64,000 nucleotides of DNA from CAZBWP01 sp964630265 (GTDB lineage Bacteria; Pseudomonadota; Alphaproteobacteria; Rhodospirillales; Defluviicoccaceae): NCBI GenBank assembly GCA_964630265.1, contig CAZVRW010000008.1:11472-75471 (forward strand). Reading direction: 5' to 3'. The position numbers and the translations under genes are program-made. Positions 16,768-24,092 of this stretch are shown here, one piece after another. The notes beneath the pieces were generated by a model. It had not been told where the DNA came from and did not search any database. It saw only the letters and a program-made list of their open reading frames with translations. Each line of letters opens with the position of its first letter. The first letter of the stretch is position 1.

Positions 16768-17133
16768 ATGTTGTCACGTCTCACACTTGCGCGCGGCCTG
16801 TTGTTCATCGTCATTTCCATCATGCTCGTGACGCCGGCAGCCGCCCAGACCAGCATCCAACAGCGCCCGCAAACGCAGATGCAACAGCTGCAGCAGCAAC
16901 AAGGAGGGCCGTCGATATCGGGTCCGAAGCGCCGAATCCCCGGTGGGCCTGGCAGCTTCACATCCCTCAGCGGCACAGAGGAAGCCGATTTCTGCTGCAA
17001 GTCAGGCCAGGGCGGACAGGGCAACCAGTGCTCGGAGTTCGACCCGAAGAAGTTCAGTTGCACCGATTTTACGCTGCATTGCGACGGCAGTTGGTCGTGC
17101 CAGCCGGGCGGGACAAGCTGTCAGTGCCTGTAA
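16768..17133 (+). CDS. Small secreted cysteine-rich protein
   Basis: I do not recognise this 121-residue protein. It has a clear signal peptide (ARGLLFIVISIMLVTPAAAQ, cleavage near residue 27), then a Gln-rich segment ending in Gly-Gly (QMQQLQQQQGG), then a Gly/Pro/Arg stretch. The C-terminal half holds eight Cys in about 48 residues (CC, C, C, C, C, C, C), an even number consistent with four disulfides. A Shine-Dalgarno GGGGAGG precedes the ATG. The Cys-rich part could be a small protease-inhibitor-like or toxin-like fold, but no family motif is visible. Confidence 0.75.
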   Translation: MLSRLTLARGLLFIVISIMLVTPAAAQTSIQQRPQTQMQQLQQQQGGPSISGPKRRIPGGPGSFTSLSGTEEADFCCKSGQGGQGNQCSEFDPKKFSCTDFTLHCDGSWSCQPGGTSCQCL

Positions 17134-17213
17134 GGTCGGTCGATCCACTCAACCATTGATCTGGCCGTTCGATCGAGCCAACGGATGAACCCCATCCATT
17201 GGCATCGAACCAC
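17134..17213 (-). repeat. Dispersed palindromic repeat, copy 1
   Basis: Read on the minus strand this 80-bp element has GTGGTTCGATGCCAA, then TGGATG...CATCCGTTGGC as a hairpin, then an ATCGAAC segment, and ends near AGTGGATCGACC. It matches the element at 20092-20167 over nearly its full length, with about a dozen differences. It begins immediately after the stop codon of the Cys-rich gene. The position and palindromic form are those of REP-like intergenic repeats. Confidence 0.75.
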
Positions 17214-17234
17214 GGCAACGGTTCCGGCTCGGGC

Positions 17235-17984
17235 TTATGGTCGCGAGGGTTGCGGGCTAACGCCGCCGGTGAAGCCGCCCGGGAAGCCATTGAAGGCGCC
17301 GGGAGAGACCCTCAGGGGCGCATGGCTGCCGCGGATCTGCGCCAGTTCGGCGGCTTCCAGCCGTTCGCCGATCGCAAAGATCTCCTCGGCCACGGCCGCG
17401 GCGAGCGCGATCGTTTCCGGCTCCATGGGCCGCCCCGAGCCGCCATTGCAGCGGTAGAGGGCCTCGATCTTTTTCACATAGGCCCGGGTTTCCCGGTAGG
17501 GAGGGATGCCCTTGTGGCGACGCACCGCGCCTTCGCCGGCATTGTAGCCAGCGAGCGCCAGCTTGACGTCGCCATCGAAGTGCTTCAGCAGCCACTGCAG
17601 GTACTTCATGCCGCCCTGCAGGTTCTGCTTCGGGTCGAACGGATCCTTGACACCGAAGCGGTCGGCGGTCTCTGGGATCAACTGCATCAGGCCCTGCGCC
17701 CGCTTCGGCGACACCGCCTTCACCCGAAACGCCGACTCCGTGGAGATGACCGCATAGACGAGCACGGGATCGAGGCCGAACTCCGGCGCCATCCGGTCGA
17801 CCAGCGCCTTGATCTGCGGCGGCACCCGGTCGGCGATTGGCTGCCGCGACACCTCGGGCCCACAGCCGGCATCGGCCGCCACGGCGACGCCATTGGCCAA
17901 CAGCAAGACCACGGCCGTTGCCGCGACGATGCGTCGAAGCCGCCGAAATCCCTTGATTGCCGCGGTGCCGCTGCTTGCGATCAT
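17235..17984 (-). CDS. Lytic transglycosylase (SLT domain, GH23)
   Basis: The 249-residue exported protein has an N-terminal signal segment (IVAATAVVLLLANGVAVAAD). It also has an SLT domain with the catalytic Glu83 in VISTESAFRVKAVSP, then RAQGLMQLIPETADRFGV, NLQGGMKYLQWLL and LALAGYNAGEGAV. It cleaves peptidoglycan to 1,6-anhydro-muropeptides in the periplasm. I chose the ATG at 17984, which gives a normal signal peptide; the open frame continues upstream without similarity. A Gly/Phe/Pro-rich tail follows the domain. Confidence 0.9.
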   Translation of the reverse strand: MIASSGTAAIKGFRRLRRIVAATAVVLLLANGVAVAADAGCGPEVSRQPIADRVPPQIKALVDRMAPEFGLDPVLVYAVISTESAFRVKAVSPKRAQGLMQLIPETADRFGVKDPFDPKQNLQGGMKYLQWLLKHFDGDVKLALAGYNAGEGAVRRHKGIPPYRETRAYVKKIEALYRCNGGSGRPMEPETIALAAAVAEEIFAIGERLEAAELAQIRGSHAPLRVSPGAFNGFPGGFTGGVSPQPSRP

Positions 17985-18063
17985 TGTCCCGCGCCCCGGT
18001 CCCAGACATGCGCGCCTTCGCTGCAGGATACACGCATCGGCCGAAAAAGGGAAGGCGCCGCGG

Positions 18064-18537
18064 CTACGTCGCCGGGCGGCTGTGGCGGTGCGGTGCGACG
18101 GTGGCGGGATCCCCGTGCGCGTGCTCGTCCACCTGCACGTCGATGGGGATGAGTTGCAGGGCGCCGTGGCGGACTCCACGTTCGCTGATCACCGCGTCGG
18201 CGAACCGGCGCAGCCGCTCGGTCTCGCCCTGCAGAATCATCGCCTCGATGCAGTTATCGTGGTCCAGGTGGACGTGGAGGGTCGACAGCACCAAGTCGTG
18301 ATGCCCGTGCTGGGCGCTGGTGAGACGCCGGGCCAACTCGCGCTCATCGTGGCGGAACACGTAGGACAGGCAGCCCACGCAGTGGCGGGCCGCCTGGGTC
18401 TCCAGTCGCTCTTGCTCCAGGTGGGCGCGCATGATGTCGCGCACCGCCTCGGATCGGTTCGCATAGCCGCGCCGCTGCATGAAGGCGTCGAACTGCTCCA
18501 GCAGCGTGTCGTCCACCGTCACCGTGATCCGTTCCAT
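18064..18537 (-). CDS. nikR: Nickel-responsive transcriptional regulator NikR
   Basis: The 157-residue protein has the ribbon-helix-helix N-terminus MERITVTVDDTLLEQFDAFM with NRSEAVRDIMR. The ACT-like metal domain carries the nickel ligands in STLHVHLDHDNCIEAM (His, His and Cys) and an upstream His in HGHHD. The family is 130-150 residues; this one has about 15 extra residues at the C-terminus with several His. It is divergent from nikK, so it probably controls nickel uptake through the intergenic operator. Confidence 0.95.
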   Translation of the reverse strand: MERITVTVDDTLLEQFDAFMQRRGYANRSEAVRDIMRAHLEQERLETQAARHCVGCLSYVFRHDERELARRLTSAQHGHHDLVLSTLHVHLDHDNCIEAMILQGETERLRRFADAVISERGVRHGALQLIPIDVQVDEHAHGDPATVAPHRHSRPAT

Positions 18538-18570
18538 GGCTCGCCCCTCCAGGCTGTGGGAGTCAATCGC

Positions 18571-18604
18571 GCGTCATATTTTTTTGAAATTTCTCTTATC
18601 ACGC
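18571..18604. promoter_or_regulatory. Candidate NikR operator
   Basis: GCGTCATA (18571-18578) and TATCACGC (18597-18604) are inverted with one mismatch and an AT-rich 18-bp spacer, in the nikR-nikK intergenic region. NikR binds long-spaced dyads such as GTATGA-N16-TCATAC in enterobacteria. The overall length is comparable, but the half-site differs, so I assign it from position and symmetry. Confidence 0.45.
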
Positions 18605-18661
18605 CCGTCGATCATGGTAGCATGCCGCATGGATCGGGTCAGGGGACGGGAGATGGCGCCG

Positions 18662-19444
18662 ATGAAAAAACTGGCTCTTTTGGCGGCGGGTCTGGCGGCG
18701 GTGCTGGGCGCCGTGGCGACCGGCCCGGCGGCCAACGCCCACTTCCAGGTGCTGCTGCCGTCGACCGACGTGGCGGCCGACGCCAGCGAGGCGGCCCTCG
18801 TGATCGAGTTGGCCTTCACCCACCCCATGGAGCGCGGTCCCGCCATGGACATGGCGATGCCGGTGCGCTTCGGCGTCCTTGGTCCCGGCGGCGTCGAGGA
18901 CCTGCGCAATCGCCTGGAACCGCGCCCCATCGACGGCAAAAGCGCCTGGTGGACCGCCTACCGGCTCGGCCAGCCCGGCAACTACGTGTTCTTCGTCGAG
19001 CCGCAACCCTACTGGGAACCGGCCGAGGGGAAGATGATCGTCCACTATACCAAGGTCGTGGTCGACGGCTTCGAGTGGGGCGACGGCTGGGATGCCGCCG
19101 TCGGCTTCCCGGTGGAGATCCGGCCGCTGGTCCGCCCCTATGGCCTGTGGACCGGCAACCTGTTCCGCGGCGTCGTCGAGCGCGATGGCGCGCCGGTGCC
19201 GTACGCCGAGATCGAGGTGGAATGGCTGAACGACGGCAGCGTCGAGGCCCCCGCCGCCGCCTTCATCACGCAAGTGATCCGCGCCGATGCCCATGGCGTG
19301 TTCGCCTACGCTCTGCCGCGGGCCGGCTGGTGGGGGTTCGCCGCCCTGGTGGAGGGTGCCGAAACGATGCCGAATCCCGACGGCGAGGCCGTTCCGGTGG
19401 AACAGGGCGCGCTGATGTGGGTTCGCGCCGTCGACATGAAGTGA
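18662..19444 (+). CDS. nikK: Nickel uptake accessory protein NikK (DUF4198)
   Basis: The 260-residue protein has a signal peptide ending PAANA followed directly by HFQVLLPS, where the mature N-terminal His is typical of the DUF4198 metal-uptake family. LAFTHPMERGPAMDM, GPGGVEDL, YVFFVEPQPYWEPAEG and a C-terminal ALPRAGWWGFAAL match that family. NikK proteins are periplasmic or membrane-anchored components of ECF-type nickel transporters. The start has GGACGGGAG upstream. nikM follows after 24 bp. Confidence 0.87.
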   Translation: MKKLALLAAGLAAVLGAVATGPAANAHFQVLLPSTDVAADASEAALVIELAFTHPMERGPAMDMAMPVRFGVLGPGGVEDLRNRLEPRPIDGKSAWWTAYRLGQPGNYVFFVEPQPYWEPAEGKMIVHYTKVVVDGFEWGDGWDAAVGFPVEIRPLVRPYGLWTGNLFRGVVERDGAPVPYAEIEVEWLNDGSVEAPAAAFITQVIRADAHGVFAYALPRAGWWGFAALVEGAETMPNPDGEAVPVEQGALMWVRAVDMK

Positions 19445-19468
19445 CAGAGAGCGCGGAGCCCCTGCCCC

Positions 19469-20092
19469 ATGGCCCACATTCCCGATGGCGTGCTCTCCGC
19501 CCCGGTGCTGATCGGCGGCGGGCTGGTCGCGGCAGCGATCGTCACCGTCGGGCTGCGGCGGCTCGAGCCCGACCGGATGCCGCAGGCCGCCGTCCTGTCG
19601 GCAGCCTTCTTCGTCGCTTCGCTGATCAGCCTGCCCGTCGGGCCGACCAGCGTGCACCTGCTGCTGAACGGTCTCATGGGGCTGGTGCTGGGAGTGATCG
19701 CGGCGCCCGCCATCCTGGTGGCTCTGGTGCTGCAGGCGGCGTTCTTCGGCTTCGGCGGGCTGACCAGCCTCGGCGCCAACACCGTGGTTTTGGCGCTGCC
19801 GGCGCTGCTCGTCGCCGCCATGCTGTCACCGGCGCTTCGTCGCACGCGGGAGACGCGCCACGCCATGCTCATCGGCGGCCTCGCCGGCGGCTTGGCGACG
19901 GCGGCCTCGGCGGGATTGCTCTGTCTCTCGCTGGCCCTCAGCGGCGCCGAATACCTGCCTGCGCTGCCCGTGGTCGCGGCGACCTACGCGCCGTTGATGA
20001 TCGTGGAAGCGGCCGTCGGCGCGGCGGCGCTCGGCTTCCTGACGAAGGTCAAACCCGACATGCTCGGCGCGGAGCGGCTGGTGCATGGCTAG
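19469..20092 (+). CDS. nikM: Nickel ECF transporter substrate-specific component NikM (CbiM family)
   Basis: The 207-residue membrane protein begins MAHIPDGVLS; the His near the N-terminus is a metal ligand in NikM/CbiM. The second signature GPTSVHLLLNGLMGL supplies another His. About six hydrophobic spans follow. It is the S-component that binds Ni(II). The initiator Met is followed by Ala and then His rather than directly by His, so Met removal would leave His at position 2. It ends in the TAG that forms the start of a palindromic repeat element. Confidence 0.93.
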   Translation: MAHIPDGVLSAPVLIGGGLVAAAIVTVGLRRLEPDRMPQAAVLSAAFFVASLISLPVGPTSVHLLLNGLMGLVLGVIAAPAILVALVLQAAFFGFGGLTSLGANTVVLALPALLVAAMLSPALRRTRETRHAMLIGGLAGGLATAASAGLLCLSLALSGAEYLPALPVVAATYAPLMIVEAAVGAAALGFLTKVKPDMLGAERLVHG

Positions 20093-20208
20093 TGGTTCGA
20101 TGCCAACGGATGAGTCCCATCCGTTGGCTGAATCGAACCACCAGACCAATAGTTTAGTGGATCGACCGAGCTGGCGCTTGGGCACCAAGCGTCAGATCCG
20201 ATCCACTA
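20092..20208 (+). repeat. Dispersed palindromic repeat, copy 2, with a second hairpin
   Basis: The first hairpin pairs GTGGTTCGAT with ATCGAACCAC and GCCAACGGATG with CATCCGTTGGC (20092-20141). A second pairs TAGTGGATCG (20155-20164) with CGATCCACTA (20199-20208), enclosing CTGGCGCTTGG and CCAAGCGTCAG. The 20092-20167 part matches the minus-strand element at 17134-17213. It separates nikM from nikL, so it may affect read-through or mRNA processing between them. Confidence 0.75.
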
Positions 20209-20294
20209 GCGCACAGCCCCCTTCAAATGATCCACATGAAGGAGCCTGTGCTCTAGAAACACCAAGTTGCGCGCGGCGACCGCGCAGTCTTCGA

Positions 20295-20915
20295 ATGCGC
20301 CGCCGCACGAGGCCTGCGGGGCGCGCCCTTGCGGTCGCCCTGATCGCCGCATGGTCCCTCACCGCCGCGCCCGCCGCCGCCCACAAGTTGAAGGTCTTCG
20401 CCAGCGTCATCGACGGAAGCGTCGATGGCAGCGTCTACTTCGTCGGTGGCGGCGCGGCCACCGGCGCCATTGTGACCATCGAGACCGCCGACGGCGCGCC
20501 GGTGACCACCGTGACCACGGACAGCTCGGGACGCTTCCGCTTCGTGCCGTCGGTGCGCGCGGCGTTGCGGATCACCGCTGACGCGGGCGACGGCCATATC
20601 GCCCGCCTCGCCATCCCGGCCGATCAACTCGGCCGAGCCGGGTCGCCCGTCGCCACGCCGCCCGGCACCACAGCGGTCGACAGTCTGGCGGTCGACAGTC
20701 GGCTCGCTGACGCTGGGATCGCCGACGCTGGGGCCATGGCAGCACTCGTGGAAGCGGCGGTGGCGCGGCAGATCCGCCCCCTCCGCGAACAGCTCAACGG
20801 CTACGAGGACCGGGTGCGCTGGCGCGATGTGCTTGGCGGACTCGGCTACATCGTCGGCTTGGCCGGCTTGGCCGCCTGGCTGACCGGCCGCCGCCGACGC
20901 GGCGCCGCCGAGTAA
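20295..20915 (+). CDS. nikL: Nickel uptake accessory protein NikL
   Basis: The 206-residue protein has a signal peptide ending AAPAAAHKLKVFAS; the mature protein again begins near a His, as in NikL. A carboxypeptidase-regulatory-like domain follows (ATGAIVTIETADGAPVTTVTTD), then a helical segment (QIRPLREQLNGYEDRVRWRDVLGG) and one C-terminal membrane span ending in Arg residues. This is the NikL/CbiL-like architecture. The NikQ (transmembrane) and NikO (ATPase) genes that usually follow are not here. The ATG at 20295 is my choice; the frame is open upstream. Confidence 0.8.
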   Translation: MRRRTRPAGRALAVALIAAWSLTAAPAAAHKLKVFASVIDGSVDGSVYFVGGGAATGAIVTIETADGAPVTTVTTDSSGRFRFVPSVRAALRITADAGDGHIARLAIPADQLGRAGSPVATPPGTTAVDSLAVDSRLADAGIADAGAMAALVEAAVARQIRPLREQLNGYEDRVRWRDVLGGLGYIVGLAGLAAWLTGRRRRGAAE

Positions 20916-20981
20916 GGGAGGGCCGGAAAAGCGAGGGACGGAGAAGCAAGCCCCGAGGAAGAAGGACGCGGGCGGTCCGCC

Positions 20982-21827
20982 CTACCCCTTCGCCGGATGG
21001 CCGGCGGGACGACCGGGGAGAGTCGCCTCAAGCCATTCGAGAATACGGGTGGCCACCTGCTCCCAGTCCTGGTCCAGCATCATCGCGTGCGGCATGTCGG
21101 GGTAGATCTCGGCGCGCGATCCAAAGGTCAGCGCCGTCATCTCGACGGCGGTGCGCGAGATGAAGGGATCCTTGCCGGCCCCGAGCACCAGCACCGGAAT
21201 GTCCGTGCGCCGACGCGACGAAGGCAGATCCAGGCCCATGGCGTCGAGCACCGCCATGTGCGATTCCGGCTGGGCGTCGGGCAAGACCTTGCGGATGTAA
21301 TCGTCGGGGGTGTCCTCACGGAACAGCGCCCGCCGCGTGCCTTCCAGCGTCGCGGCGCCGGGCCCGAGATTCTGCAGCAACGTCATGTCGCGAAACAGCA
21401 TCGGATTGGCCAGCGCCATCTCGATCGCCTTGGCCGCCATGCCGTGCGGCGGGCCGGAGGCCAACAGCACCGCCGCCGGCACGGGACGCCGGCTCAGGTA
21501 ATGCTGGACGACGAGGCCGCCGAGGGAATGGCCGATCAGCACCGGGCGGCTCTCCAGCCCGCCGGCGATCCGCTCGACATCGTTGACGTAATCCCTGAGC
21601 CGCGTCGTCGCGAGCCGATCACGGCCGCCGCTGGCGCCGTGGCCGCGCAGGCTGAGGGCGATCGCCCGGAAGCCGTGCTTGGCGAAGAACGGCAGGAAGA
21701 ACGGCTCCCAGATATGGGCCGACGTGAACACGCCGTGGATGAACAGCAATGGTGTCGGCCGGGCAGCGCCCTTGGGCTCGCGGGCAATCAGTTCGAGATG
21801 CACCGTTCGCATGTCGCCGCCGGTCAT
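20982..21827 (-). CDS. Alpha/beta hydrolase (tandem copy 2)
   Basis: The 281-residue protein has the alpha/beta-hydrolase fold: PLLFIHGVFTSAHIWEPFF (oxyanion HG), the nucleophile elbow GHSLGGLVV with its Ser, and PVLVLGAGKDPFIS for the acid Asp. The catalytic His lies in MPHAMMLD. A distinctive ASGPPHGM segment follows the nucleophile. Its ATG overlaps the stop of the neighbouring hydrolase by 4 bp, and the two share the ASGPPHG, GHAMMLD/PHAMMLD and LRGHG features, so they are tandem paralogues. The substrate is unknown; a lysophospholipase or ester hydrolase role is possible. Confidence 0.88.
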   Translation of the reverse strand: MTGGDMRTVHLELIAREPKGAARPTPLLFIHGVFTSAHIWEPFFLPFFAKHGFRAIALSLRGHGASGGRDRLATTRLRDYVNDVERIAGGLESRPVLIGHSLGGLVVQHYLSRRPVPAAVLLASGPPHGMAAKAIEMALANPMLFRDMTLLQNLGPGAATLEGTRRALFREDTPDDYIRKVLPDAQPESHMAVLDAMGLDLPSSRRRTDIPVLVLGAGKDPFISRTAVEMTALTFGSRAEIYPDMPHAMMLDQDWEQVATRILEWLEATLPGRPAGHPAKG

Positions 21828-22642
21828 GCCGCCAGGTCCCGGACCGCGGCGCCGCCGACGCTGCCATCCAACCAAACGGCGATGCGTTCGGCCACGGTCT
21901 GCCAGCCATGGTCCAGCATCATCGCATGGCCGATGCCGGCGATGGTTTCGGCGTCGGTGCCGTAAGTCTTGGCGGTTTCCCGCAGGGCGCCGGGATAGAC
22001 GAAGAGGTCATGCTCGGCGCCCAGTACCAGCACCGGCGCCTCGCCCCGCCATCGGGAGGGCGGCAGGTCGAGCGCCAGCATGTCGAGGACGACCATCGGC
22101 GACTCCGCGCGGAAACGCGGCAGCCACCGCCAGAACACATCGTCAGGGGTCGCGTCCGAAAACAGCGCCCGCTTAAGCACGCGAATGTCACCGGCCATGG
22201 GCCCGAAGGTCTGCACCGCCCAGATCTGCAAGAGGAGGCAGGGGTTGAACAGCGCCATGTTGAGCCAACTGCCGAGCAGTCCGTGCGGCGGCCCCGACGC
22301 CATCAGCACGGCACCGGGCCAAGGGCGCCGGTGCAGCAGCTTCTGCACCACCATGCCGCCCATGGAATGGCCGATCAGCACGGGCGGGGTGGCCAGCGAT
22401 CCGGCGATGGCTTCGACATCCGCCACGTAGTCGGCGAGGCGTGTCGTCGTCAGCGACTCGTGGCCGTCGCTGCCCGCGTGGCCGCGGAGACTGACCGCAT
22501 GGGCCTCGTAGCCCCGTTCGGCGAAAAACGGCAGGAAATGCGGCTCCCACACCCAGGCGCCGCCGTAGGCGCCGTGCACGAACAGCAGGGGCGTCCGCCG
22601 CGCCCGCCCCCTCGGCCCATGACTGATGACCTCCAGGTTCAT
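21824..22642 (-). CDS. Alpha/beta hydrolase (tandem copy 1)
   Basis: The 272-residue protein has PLLFVHGAYGGAWVWEPHF, the nucleophile elbow GHSMGGMVVQ, PVLVLGAEHDLFV with the acid Asp, and the catalytic His in IGHAMMLDHGW. It is clearly related to the next hydrolase on the strand, with near-identical motif spacing. It is the first gene of a two-gene unit that diverges from the glycerate kinase gene. No signal peptide is present, so it is cytosolic. The physiological ester is unknown. Confidence 0.88.
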   Translation of the reverse strand: MNLEVISHGPRGRARRTPLLFVHGAYGGAWVWEPHFLPFFAERGYEAHAVSLRGHAGSDGHESLTTTRLADYVADVEAIAGSLATPPVLIGHSMGGMVVQKLLHRRPWPGAVLMASGPPHGLLGSWLNMALFNPCLLLQIWAVQTFGPMAGDIRVLKRALFSDATPDDVFWRWLPRFRAESPMVVLDMLALDLPPSRWRGEAPVLVLGAEHDLFVYPGALRETAKTYGTDAETIAGIGHAMMLDHGWQTVAERIAVWLDGSVGGAAVRDLAA

Positions 22643-22779
22643 TATCCCCTCGCCACTAGTGGTCTTTGAAAATCAAGGGTAAACGATTGCGCAGGCGAAG
22701 GCGAGGATCGTCTCCGTCGCCACTCGCCGGGCGATCTGCTAGGGTCGGCTGCAACATTGACAGGTGCGAGCCTTTCACC

Positions 22780-24075
22780 ATGATCGCCGATGCCGACGCC
22801 GTCTTGCGTCGCCTGCTTGCTGCCGCCCTCGCCGCGGCCGACCCCGCCGAACTGGTGCCCAAGCACCTGCCGCCGCCGCCGCGCGGCCGCGCCATCGTCA
22901 TCGGCGCCGGCAAGGCCGCGGCGGCGATGGCGAGGGCCGTCGAACGCCAGTGGCTGGACGACCGCGAGGCCGAACGCCCCGGCGGCGCGGCCCGGCTCGA
23001 AGGGCTCGTCATCACCCTGAAAGGATACGGCGCGCCGACCCGCTGCATCGACGTCATTGAAGCGCCGCTGCCGATGCCGCGCGACATGGCCGAAGACGTG
23101 GCGACGCGCATCCTGGCGTTGGCCGCGAGCGCCGGACCGGACGATCTGGTGCTGGCGCTGTTGTCCGGCGGCGCGTCGGCGCTGCTCGCGCTCCCCGCTC
23201 CGGGACTGGACTACGGCGAGACCGTGGCGCTCAATCCCGCGCTCGTCGACGCCGGGGCGACGATCTCGGAAGTGAACTGCGTGCGCAAGCACCTGTCGGC
23301 GGTCAAGGCCGGACGACTGGCCCTCGCCGCCGCGCCGGCGCCGGTGCTGGCCCTGCTCATCGCCGACGTCGGCGGCACCGACATGTCCGTGGTCGGCTCG
23401 GGGCCGACACTCGCCGACCCGACGACGCTGGCCGATGCCCGCGCCGTGCTCGACCGCTATCGAATCGTCCGCTCGCCCGCCATCGATGCGTTTCTCGCCG
23501 ATCCCGCCAACGAGACGCCGAAGCCGGGCGATCCGCGCCTCGCCGCATCGTCGGCCATCGTCCTCAGCGGACCACGGCAGGCCCTGGACGCGGCGGCGGC
23601 GGCGGCGAAGGCGGACGGCATCACGCCGGTGGTGCTCGGCGACAGCGTGCAGGGCCACGCCCGCGATATCGCCGCCGTGCAGGCGAGCCTGGCGTTGGAA
23701 GTGGCGGCTGCGCGCCGGCCGATTCGCCAGCCGCGCGTCATGCTGTCGGCGGGAGAAACCGTGCCACCGGACCCGCGACGCAGCCGCGGCGGGCGCAACA
23801 CGCTCTACCTCCTGGCGCTCGCCGTCGCGTTGAACCGGCACCCCGGGATCTATGCACTGGCCTGCGACACCGACGGTCTGGACGGCGTCGAGGACAACGC
23901 CGGCGCCATCGTCCGGCCCGACACGCTGGACCGCGCCGCGGCCCTGGGCATCGACGCCCGCCAGCATCTCGACAACGAAGACGCCTATTCGTTCTTCGCG
24001 GCGCTCGGCGATCTGTTGGTGACCGGTCCGACCCTCACCAACGTCAACGACTTCCGCGCAACGCTGATCACCTGA
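22780..24075 (+). CDS. Glycerate 2-kinase (GckA/MOFRL family)
   Basis: The 431-residue protein has the type II glycerate kinase organisation. An N-terminal domain carries GAGKAAAAMA, then LVLALLSGGASALL and SEVNCVRKHLSAVKAGRLA. A C-terminal MOFRL domain has VMLSAGETV, GGRNTLYLLALA, ACDTDGLDG and VTGPTLTNVNDF. It phosphorylates D-glycerate to 2-phosphoglycerate. The frame is open for 38 codons upstream, but the ATG at 22780 gives the normal N-terminus. A TPR gene starts 17 bp after it. Confidence 0.92.
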   Translation: MIADADAVLRRLLAAALAAADPAELVPKHLPPPPRGRAIVIGAGKAAAAMARAVERQWLDDREAERPGGAARLEGLVITLKGYGAPTRCIDVIEAPLPMPRDMAEDVATRILALAASAGPDDLVLALLSGGASALLALPAPGLDYGETVALNPALVDAGATISEVNCVRKHLSAVKAGRLALAAAPAPVLALLIADVGGTDMSVVGSGPTLADPTTLADARAVLDRYRIVRSPAIDAFLADPANETPKPGDPRLAASSAIVLSGPRQALDAAAAAAKADGITPVVLGDSVQGHARDIAAVQASLALEVAAARRPIRQPRVMLSAGETVPPDPRRSRGGRNTLYLLALAVALNRHPGIYALACDTDGLDGVEDNAGAIVRPDTLDRAAALGIDARQHLDNEDAYSFFAALGDLLVTGPTLTNVNDFRATLIT

Positions 24076-24092
24076 CCGAGGACCTGCTGCCC

